Assembly: GCA_019915015.1 (NCBI GenBank)
Contig: JAHBBC010000002.1
Span: 3,146,678 to 3,210,677 of the forward strand
Direction of reading: 5' to 3'
From: Auriscalpium vulgare
Lineage: Eukaryota; Basidiomycota; Agaricomycetes; Russulales; Auriscalpiaceae
Length of the DNA stretch: 64,000 nucleotides
The position numbers were made by a program, and so were the translations under genes. This document shows, piece by piece, positions 57,314 through 64,000 of this stretch (the stretch's first letter is position 1; each line of letters begins with the position of its first letter). A model generated the notes under the pieces. That model made no database searches, had not been told where the DNA came from, and saw only the letters and a list, made by a program, of their open reading frames with translations.

Positions 57314-58690
57314 TGATGGGTACCAGCCGGTAGTAGGGCGGTAATGTCTTGTATACCTATCCCTAGAGCACAGTGCACGGTACCGTTGTGTGAGGGGCGA
57401 GTCGTCAGTGGTCCCGAAGTCTCCGGGAGCGTCTCCGAAGTGGGAATGGGGTGGTCGTAGCGTGATAGCAGTGAGTTCGGGAGTGATCCAAACTAGGAAG
57501 GACGAGGAAGTGTGGGGATGTTACGATCTGCGGGGTGTCGAGTGGTCGTGCAACGTAGGCAAAGTCGAAGTTGAATGCCGTGGTTCCGAAGTGCCGAGGT
57601 GATGGAGTCGAAGTGCCGAAGTGATGGAGCCGAAGTGCCGAAGTGATGGAGCCGAAGTGCCGAAGTGATTGGGTCGAGGATGGAGTCGAAGTCGAAGTTG
57701 AATGACAAAGGAGGGTACGAAAGGCGAATACGATACGTGCGTCAAAGGCGAAGTCGAAGTCGGAGTCGAGATCCGAAGTCGAAGTCAAATACTATACGTG
57801 CGGCGTGCGGCGAAGGCGAAGTCGAAGTCGAAGTCGAAAGGTGCAAAGTCAGAAACGCTTTGACAATGCGAGAGGTCGAGGAGAGTCTCTAGCGTGAGTC
57901 TCACTATGAGGGGGAAGAAGGGGGCATATGATATGATATAGAATATTGTACTGACAAGTCCTATATATACTACGAGTGAGTCCGAAGTAATATACAACCG
58001 TGCGAACAAACAAGAGCATAAGTAGAACGAAACACGAAGCAAGTGGGTCAAGATCACAAGAAATGAGTAAGTCGCAAGCAAACGGTAAGTCGAACGCCAT
58101 TGCTAGGAAGCCTGAGAAGAGTAGTCATGAAACCTAAGACAATGAAACATAAGGGACTCCACAGTGGGAATGTGCGCCTAACTTCGGAACACGTTCCGAA
58201 GTCGCTGCGGCTATCGTCCGAAGTTCCGAAGTATTGCGTTGCATAGCGGTTCGACGCAGCTAGAAACGCAGCGAACCACATCTGGAGGGCTCGAGGTAGG
58301 GTCGGAATGGAGGGGACAATACTGGGAACGAGGGGGCAATGTTCTGGAGTGGATATGGCCTAGATGCGGCATAGCCCAACAATCTGTGAGTGTTTCGACT
58401 CTGGATCATGTTTGGGGCGTGTCTGATGATGATGGGCTTGTGAAGTCTGGACCGAATCACGTGCGGGCGCTTCGGAAAGATCCGTGGAGGCTGTGCTAGC
58501 GGGCCGAGACCGGTGCGAGTTCGGAATCCGAAGTCACGTGACTTCGGAAAGTTCGGAAGTGACTGGGTTGAAACCTCGGAAACTGCTGGCCAAGTTCCAA
58601 AGTCAGGTGACTCCGAAGCGAAACTCTCGACTTGACGAAAGTTCGAAAATCGAAGTGAGATCTCCGCACACCGCAGAACCAGGCGTATCA
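57314..58690 (-). repeat. 3' LTR
   Basis: 1,377 bp. Rich in CGAAGT/ACTTCG words, including a (GAAGTC)n stretch and three 23-bp units near 57600-57665. It contains TCACGTGA and is identical to the other LTR apart from one GAAGTC. Confidence 0.93.
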
Positions 58691-60440
58691 CCTCCTCCAT
58701 ACTTTGATACTGACCGTCCACGGTCAGAGCCCAACACGCGACGTGCGCGAGGATTCCGAGGTGCGCCATATGGAGTTTCCGAAGTGATGTGGCAAAGATC
58801 CGAAGTAGTTTGGCGAAGTCGCAAAGGATGATGGGTGCGTCGTGGTGGAAGAGGAAGATGCGAGTCATAGTGATGCGTCCATGTGCAAAACGCGAAGTGT
58901 CGGAGGAATGCGTTGAGACAGGATGTTGGTTTGAGAGGTTGAGCGGAGGCGCGGTACTTCCGAAGTACCGTGGGAATCGATGATTGGACGCGAGGAAGAG
59001 GGACGTGAAGCCTAGGAATACTCCGAAGTTGATGCGACGAAGTTGTAACTCCTCTGTCGATGCGACGGCTGTGGTGTGCGAGATGCTGTGGTCGGAGGAA
59101 AGGTCGATGTCTGTGATGTGATTCCTAAGGATGTGAGGCGTCCGAAGTCCACGAAAGAATCCGAAGTTTCCTAACTTGAAGGTTGGCAGAGTCGAGCTGC
59201 GTGCTCGAAAACCAAGCGAACTGGGTCCGAAACAATTGTAGCAGTGTTTCATCGGCTTCGCTGGGTTGCTATGAACGATGGTATTGCTGCCCGCAATGCC
59301 ACGTGAAGTCGAAGTGTGGCCAATTGCTGGAGAGACGAAGTCGAAGTTGCGAAGTGATCCGAAGTTCCACAGAGGCAAGTCGTGTGTGCCAGTCGAGAGG
59401 ATGTGACGAAGGATGATGAGTTCGTGTGAGACGAGGATCGACTTCGTACCAGAGAACATGCCTCCAGTGTCGAACATGCGTTGGTAAGTTCGGAAGAGGT
59501 TGGAGAGGTGCTTGTCGATGATGCGGGGCATGATGAACGTCGAGACGTTGAACTGCGAGTGTTCGATTGGAATGCGGCTGTAGCTGTCACTGGGAATGGG
59601 GCGAAGTGTGTCGAAGTTGGGGATGGTAGTTCGGATGTCCTGTACGAGTAGTGCATCGTCTCCTCGGTAGCTCGGAAATGTTCCGAGGTGTGGAGTGAGT
59701 GGGATGGTGTTGTTCGCGTCGCTGCGTATCTCTGCGTCTTGGTTCGGGACTTGTTCAATGGTTGCACGCAGTGCAATGGGTGCGAAGCGAAGCTCCGGGG
59801 TGCTTGCGAAGTGCTCCAAAAGCGAGGGCGTGGCAGCGGGGTCTTGTGTCTCGCTTGCGAAAGCTGGATCCGAAGCGTCGAAGCAAACAGTGACCCAAGT
59901 CATGTTGCAGTCTTCTGGTTCGCGACGATGGGAAGATGTGAGCGGGACAGGAACGGGGGTGACATAGCAGAGGTTCGGAACGGTGTCGAATACTTCGGAT
60001 GGCTCGTGCATTGCTGCAATGCCATCATACTCTTGTTCGAGAGCCTGTTGCTCGCGCAGCCAGGCCAACTCTGCGTCGATAGCCTCGATTTGTTCGGAAA
60101 CGAGCGAAGTTGGAGGTCCTCCGACTGGGGCAATGTCAAACATAATTGGATGGATGGTTCGGAAGTTTCGGATGTCTTCTTCGGCTCCTGGGTAGAGGTT
60201 CACGACTGCTTCCTTGAAGTCGTCGTAGGTACCAGGACCGTAGAACACTTCCATCGCGTCAAACAAATCAGCTTCGTCAAGTTCGACGTACTTCTGTGCC
60301 CAATCTTTCTTGGCGCGATCACTGGTGATGTTCGCAGACATGGTGAGCTTCTCGAGGTCGGAGAAGAACCTACGGGGCTGTTTGGGATCGAACGTCGGTG
60401 CAGTTCGTGCGCGGCGAGGGGGCATATACGAGGCCATCAA
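58260..60440 (-). CDS. Gag-like protein of the LTR element
   Basis: Open frame of 726 codons starting 215 bases into the internal region and running about 430 bases into the 3' LTR. The first 110 residues (PPRRARTAPTFDPKQPRRFF, SDLEKLTMSANITSDRAKKD, ELDEADLFDAMEVF, TYDDFKEAVVNLYPGAEED) look like a retrotransposon gag capsid-type segment. A short coiled coil (EQIEAIDAELAWLREQQALEQEY) follows. The remainder is Ser/Thr/Pro-rich and unassigned; no CCHC knuckle is seen. How much of the second half is translated is unclear. Confidence 0.65.
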   Translation of the reverse strand: MMASYMPPRRARTAPTFDPKQPRRFFSDLEKLTMSANITSDRAKKDWAQKYVELDEADLFDAMEVFYGPGTYDDFKEAVVNLYPGAEEDIRNFRTIHPIMFDIAPVGGPPTSLVSEQIEAIDAELAWLREQQALEQEYDGIAAMHEPSEVFDTVPNLCYVTPVPVPLTSSHRREPEDCNMTWVTVCFDASDPAFASETQDPAATPSLLEHFASTPELRFAPIALRATIEQVPNQDAEIRSDANNTIPLTPHLGTFPSYRGDDALLVQDIRTTIPNFDTLRPIPSDSYSRIPIEHSQFNVSTFIMPRIIDKHLSNLFRTYQRMFDTGGMFSGTKSILVSHELIILRHILSTGTHDLPLWNFGSLRNFDFVSPAIGHTSTSRGIAGSNTIVHSNPAKPMKHCYNCFGPSSLGFRARSSTLPTFKLGNFGFFRGLRTPHILRNHITDIDLSSDHSISHTTAVASTEELQLRRINFGVFLGFTSLFLASNHRFPRYFGSTAPPLNLSNQHPVSTHSSDTSRFAHGRITMTRIFLFHHDAPIILCDFAKLLRIFATSLRKLHMAHLGILAHVACWALTVDGQYQSMEEVIRLVLRCAEISLRFSNFRQVESFASESPDFGTWPAVSEVSTQSLPNFPKSRDFGFRTRTGLGPLAQPPRIFPKRPHVIRSRLHKPIIIRHAPNMIQSRNTHRLLGYAASRPYPLQNIAPSFPVLSPPFRPYLEPSRCGSLRF
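58691..58706 (-). other. Polypurine tract next to the 3' LTR
   Basis: On the minus strand, AGTATGGAGGAGG directly precedes the TGAT that opens the 3' LTR. The position and purine content fit a plus-strand primer. Confidence 0.6.
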
Positions 60441-60633
60441 TAGACAAGGGATGCGAAGGAGGCGAAGTGAATGGGATGTGGAAGGGATGAGGCGTGTGGA
60501 GGCGAAGTATCGGGCCTAGGTTCGGATGATTGTTGCGATTGAGCGCTCGAAATCCGAAGTTGATTGGAGATGCGACACCTATATCAAAGGGAGTAGACAC
60601 GTCCGAGGGCTTCGGAGGAATACTGACTTGGTC

Positions 60634-60652
60634 CCCTCGCGGTGGGCTCCAA
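60634..60652 (-). other. Candidate primer-binding site
   Basis: On the minus strand, three or four bases after the 5' LTR, the sequence reads TTGGAGCCCACCGCGAG. A TGG start fits pairing with the CCA end of a tRNA. The tRNA was not identified. Confidence 0.4.
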
Positions 60653-60655
60653 TAA

Positions 60656-62038
60656 TGATGGGTACCAGCCGGTAGTAGGGCGGTAATGTCTTGTATACCT
60701 ATCCCTAGAGCACAGTGCACGGTACCGTTGTGTGAGGGGCGAGTCGTCAGTGGTCCCGAAGTCTCCGGGAGCGTCTCCGAAGTGGGAATGGGGTGGTCGT
60801 AGCGTGATAGCAGTGAGTTCGGGAGTGATCCAAACTAGGAAGGACGAGGAAGTGTGGGGATGTTACGATCTGCGGGGTGTCGAGTGGTCGTGCAACGTAG
60901 GCAAAGTCGAAGTTGAATGCCGTGGTTCCGAAGTGCCGAGGTGATGGAGTCGAAGTGCCGAAGTGATGGAGCCGAAGTGCCGAAGTGATGGAGCCGAAGT
61001 GCCGAAGTGATTGGGTCGAGGATGGAGTCGAAGTCGAAGTTGAATGACAAAGGAGGGTACGAAAGGCGAATACGATACGTGCGTCAAAGGCGAAGTCGAA
61101 GTCGAAGTCGGAGTCGAGATCCGAAGTCGAAGTCAAATACTATACGTGCGGCGTGCGGCGAAGGCGAAGTCGAAGTCGAAGTCGAAAGGTGCAAAGTCAG
61201 AAACGCTTTGACAATGCGAGAGGTCGAGGAGAGTCTCTAGCGTGAGTCTCACTATGAGGGGGAAGAAGGGGGCATATGATATGATATAGAATATTGTACT
61301 GACAAGTCCTATATATACTACGAGTGAGTCCGAAGTAATATACAACCGTGCGAACAAACAAGAGCATAAGTAGAACGAAACACGAAGCAAGTGGGTCAAG
61401 ATCACAAGAAATGAGTAAGTCGCAAGCAAACGGTAAGTCGAACGCCATTGCTAGGAAGCCTGAGAAGAGTAGTCATGAAACCTAAGACAATGAAACATAA
61501 GGGACTCCACAGTGGGAATGTGCGCCTAACTTCGGAACACGTTCCGAAGTCGCTGCGGCTATCGTCCGAAGTTCCGAAGTATTGCGTTGCATAGCGGTTC
61601 GACGCAGCTAGAAACGCAGCGAACCACATCTGGAGGGCTCGAGGTAGGGTCGGAATGGAGGGGACAATACTGGGAACGAGGGGGCAATGTTCTGGAGTGG
61701 ATATGGCCTAGATGCGGCATAGCCCAACAATCTGTGAGTGTTTCGACTCTGGATCATGTTTGGGGCGTGTCTGATGATGATGGGCTTGTGAAGTCTGGAC
61801 CGAATCACGTGCGGGCGCTTCGGAAAGATCCGTGGAGGCTGTGCTAGCGGGCCGAGACCGGTGCGAGTTCGGAATCCGAAGTCACGTGACTTCGGAAAGT
61901 TCGGAAGTGACTGGGTTGAAACCTCGGAAACTGCTGGCCAAGTTCCAAAGTCAGGTGACTCCGAAGCGAAACTCTCGACTTGACGAAAGTTCGAAAATCG
62001 AAGTGAGATCTCCGCACACCGCAGAACCAGGCGTATCA
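60656..62038 (-). repeat. 5' LTR
   Basis: 1,383 bp; it has one more GAAGTC than the 3' LTR (near 61100). Together with the ACGC flank at 62039-62042 it marks the upstream end of the element on the minus strand. Confidence 0.93.
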
Positions 62039-62877
62039 ACGCGCGCTGCAAACTCATCTATCCTGTCCCCTTCAACTCTTTCAGTAAGAGATCGTCGGCG
62101 CTATGACGTCTTTGTCGCCAAGATTCGTGAACTCGACGCTCAAGCTCAATTCAACCAAGACAATGTCCGATATGTCTGGTGCTCCGGATGCGAGGAAGAG
62201 AAGCTAATGACCCAGCCTTTCCAAGTGAAGGCTTTTAAGGATCACGTCCCTCTATGTCCCCGCACGGCACCTGCGAAATCCCACCGGCTGGAAGCTTTCT
62301 GGGGAGGTGCTCCGCCCAAGGGAAAGCGCGCCACTGTGATCATGGTAGACAAGCCTTGCGTTGGCTTGAGGGCTTCGTCGAACGAAAAGGTCGGGATATA
62401 TCTACGTCGCACATCGCAGATCGGCGGCGGCGGCCCTACATTGACGACACTTGCAAACACGCTTTTCGATGGTGCCGCATTCTCTTCGCTCTCGGATGAA
62501 GACAAGAGTGTCGTATATTGGAAACAGGTGAAGCTCTACCGCTGGAAAAATCTGTACGGTCCCAAGCGTGTCGAATCCGCTGAGTGCTGCGAGACCGTGC
62601 AAGTCCCCGACCGCGATCCCGGCAGGAGACACCACCAGCGTGAGTACCTGCGTGCAACAAAGTCAGCGCAACGAAATCGTAAGCAAACGGCACGACACAC
62701 ACCACAACGCGACTAGGGGCAACCTCCACGTTGCTAGGGGCAACCTCCACGTTGAAGCGGATGTGTGATTCCATGGTGAAAGTTGAGTGATGGGCACAAG
62801 GGAGTGAGATAAGAACAAGGCGACTCGCGCAAAATGTGACGCCCTGTCACACCCCGGCTCCCTTCGTCTCTGCTCGA

Positions 62878-63747
62878 TGGCTTTCTGGCCCAACGTCCGT
62901 TCTTCCCCTTCATGCCCCCCATTTCCGTGCTCATTAGGCGTTCAGGACACCCTGAAAGATGTGGCCGTTGTCATGTCAGGTTACGGCACGGTTGAGGTGG
63001 CTTTCAGGCCAAATGATGGCGGTGTAGGCACGGTGCGTACGCGCTGCTCTCAACCGCGACCCTCTCTTCTGACCTCGTGTCTTACTAGCACATGCAAGTC
63101 ACTTCACAGCCCAAGTATAGTGGCGGCACCGCCGACGCCAGCGCTGCTGTGCGTGCCTCCCAACTCGCCCAACATGCGCTCCCTGGAGACAACGCCCCGT
63201 CTGCTGCGCGCGGCCCAGCTCCCCGAGATCCTGATACCACGCACGCCCACAGCGAAGGCGACCTCTCGGGCGCGCCCCCTCCTCCTGGCACAAACGAACC
63301 GCGGGCCCTCGATCGCCCAGACGGCCCCACTCCCGCCGCCGTGCACACACCCATGGCCATGGACCATCCCGCCACCCCTGATTGCGCAGCGCGTGCTATT
63401 GCAGTCGAACAGCCCGCCACGCAGCAGGCCGCAGCATCAGGATCGCGCGAGGCCACGCCGTCCGATGATGGAACACGCGCAAGGACGCCGTCGGACTGGG
63501 GCGAGTATGCTGCCAGCGATGGCCTGCTCTTCCTCAGCCCGGCCGAGGCTCAGCTTGTGCCCATCGATGGCCGTCCTGGGTACTTCGAGATGACGAACCC
63601 GTCTTCGTGCGCCCTTCTTTGAATATCTCTGCCGCCTCTTAGCTCACTTCATCCCTCAGACTTTCGGAGGCCGCGCTGTCGAACCCGGCGCCTGCGGATT
63701 GCACGCCTCGCCAGCGCAAGCGTGCCCGCCAGGCGAAGCAGGCGTGA
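62878..63747 (+). CDS. Subtelomeric unknown protein, paralogue of the 47-kb gene
   Basis: A likely start at 62878 (MAFWPNVRSS) leads, probably over a short intron ending CTCATTAG, into GVQDTLKDVAVVMSGYGTVEVAFRPNDGGVGT. After an intron (GTGCGT..TTACTAG) the second exon reads HMQVTSQPKYSGG, then a Pro/Ala/Asp-rich part, EYAASDGLLFLSPAEAQLVPIDG and GYFEMTN. A last exon after CCCTCAG reads LSEAALSNPAPADC..RKRARQAKQA and stops at about 63747. A basic C-terminal tail fits a nuclear protein. Function unknown. It is the last gene before the chromosome end. Confidence 0.5.
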
Positions 63748-63778
63748 AAAGAGGAAGGTGCACCGCTGTTGTTTGTCG

Positions 63779-63838
63779 GCAGCCCGCGTTGTGCTCGGCA
63801 GCCCGCGTTGTGCTCGGCAGCCCGCGTCGTGCTGAGGG
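63779..63838. repeat. 19-bp tandem repeat
   Basis: Three copies of cagcccgcgttgtgctcgg, the last with one change (cgtcgtgctgag). Confidence 0.85.
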
Positions 63839-63977
63839 AAATGAATAGGGCGGATCATTGCGGTTGTCTTTAGCTACAGTATTGACGACTTTCTTGAGGC
63901 ATGCGCGACGAGAAAGGGCTCCAATCGTGTCTTATTTGTGTAAGTACAATCAAGCTATGTCAGCAACATATTCATGG

Positions 63978-64000
63978 TTAGGGTTTAGGGTTTAGGGTTT
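63978..64000 (+). repeat. Telomeric-type repeat TTTAGGG at the window end
   Basis: TTAGGG, TTTAGGG, TTTAGGG, TTT. The G-rich strand runs 5'->3' towards the end, as expected for a right chromosome end. The period is 7, not the 6 of the TTAGGG repeat common in fungi. Only about three units are visible. Confidence 0.75.

Larger units (their letters stand above)
57314..62038 (-). mobile_element. Gag-only LTR retrotransposon (TR-GAG-like), intact and young
   Basis: Element of 4,725 bp read on the minus strand. The LTRs of 1,377 and 1,383 bp start TGAT and end ATCA, and by eye differ only by one 6-bp GAAGTC unit. The flanking 4-bp repeat ACGC is at 57310-57313 and 62039-62042. Internal part 1,965 bp with a gag-like frame; no protease, reverse transcriptase, RNase H or integrase motif was found, so it must use enzymes from elsewhere. 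A primer-binding-site candidate and a polypurine tract are at the expected ends. Confidence 0.9.
57040..62716 (+). pseudogene. Gene for a C2HC-type protein split by the LTR element
   Basis: The left part (to 57313) is basic, with KERAEWSKPTKHKRSND and EAKRPRVAPSLKAAVGNSA. The right part (from 62043) continues ILSPSTLSVRDRRRYDVFV, a zinc-binding-like CX2CX17HX3C (WCSGCEEEK...FKDHVPLCP) and an ordered region to about 62640, where a GTGAGT donor suggests a further exon. Removing the element and one copy of ACGC joins both parts in the same frame, which supports a single gene before the insertion. The 5' end is unresolved, and a frame switch near 57120 is possible. Function unknown; the C2HC pattern suggests DNA or RNA binding. 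Confidence 0.6.

Overview
The window is eukaryotic and fungal, most likely from an Agaricomycete (mushroom-forming basidiomycete). The evidence is short 45-60 bp GT..AG introns, a NACHT-WD40 NLR, KDZ and Plavaka transposase genes, Agaricomycete-type F-box proteins, and a run of telomere-like TTTAGGG units at the very last bases. It reads as the right-hand subtelomere of a chromosome. No species is claimed.

Layout. 1-4.7 kb: 3' part of an NLR with 16 nearly identical WD40 repeats. 4.7-13.9 kb: gene-poor, with a 24-unit GC-rich minisatellite (6.85-9.47 kb), a 17-nt repeat, and a frameshifted relic of a Plavaka transposase. 13.9-15.3 kb: F-box-like gene A (minus). 16.2-28.0 kb: candidate 11.8 kb KDZ DNA transposon with imperfect terminal inverted repeats, repeat-rich subterminal regions and four genes: the KDZ transposase, a small basic protein, a protein with two RNase H1-N/viroplasmin-like modules, and an 830-residue protein. 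28.1-30 kb: small unknown gene and a kinase-like pseudogene. 30.3-38.1 kb: three more F-box-like genes (B, C, D). 38.9-44.4 kb and 51.4-56.1 kb: two paralogous SNF2-type ATPase/helicase genes, each with at least one reading-frame problem. The second is head-to-head with an unknown 875-residue gene. 44.8-47.8 kb: a KDZ relic with a stop codon and two low-complexity genes. 57.3-62.0 kb: a very young, gag-only LTR retrotransposon that splits an open reading frame. 62.9-64.0 kb: a last small gene, then the telomere-like repeat.

The strongest unexplained signal is a dispersed palindrome, GTCCGTC-NNN-GACGGAC. I find at least 36 exact copies, plus degenerate ones. They occur only in noncoding DNA: in the minisatellite, in short tandem arrays upstream of four F-box genes and one SNF2 gene, inside the same intron of both SNF2 paralogues, and in a repeated palindrome-CACGTG-palindrome module. 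They are absent from the NLR, from the KDZ element and from the LTR element. The central triplet tends to be uniform within a locus and to differ between loci, which points to local amplification after dispersal.

Splice junctions were placed by eye from GT/AG sites and frame continuity. Where frames do not join, this is stated.
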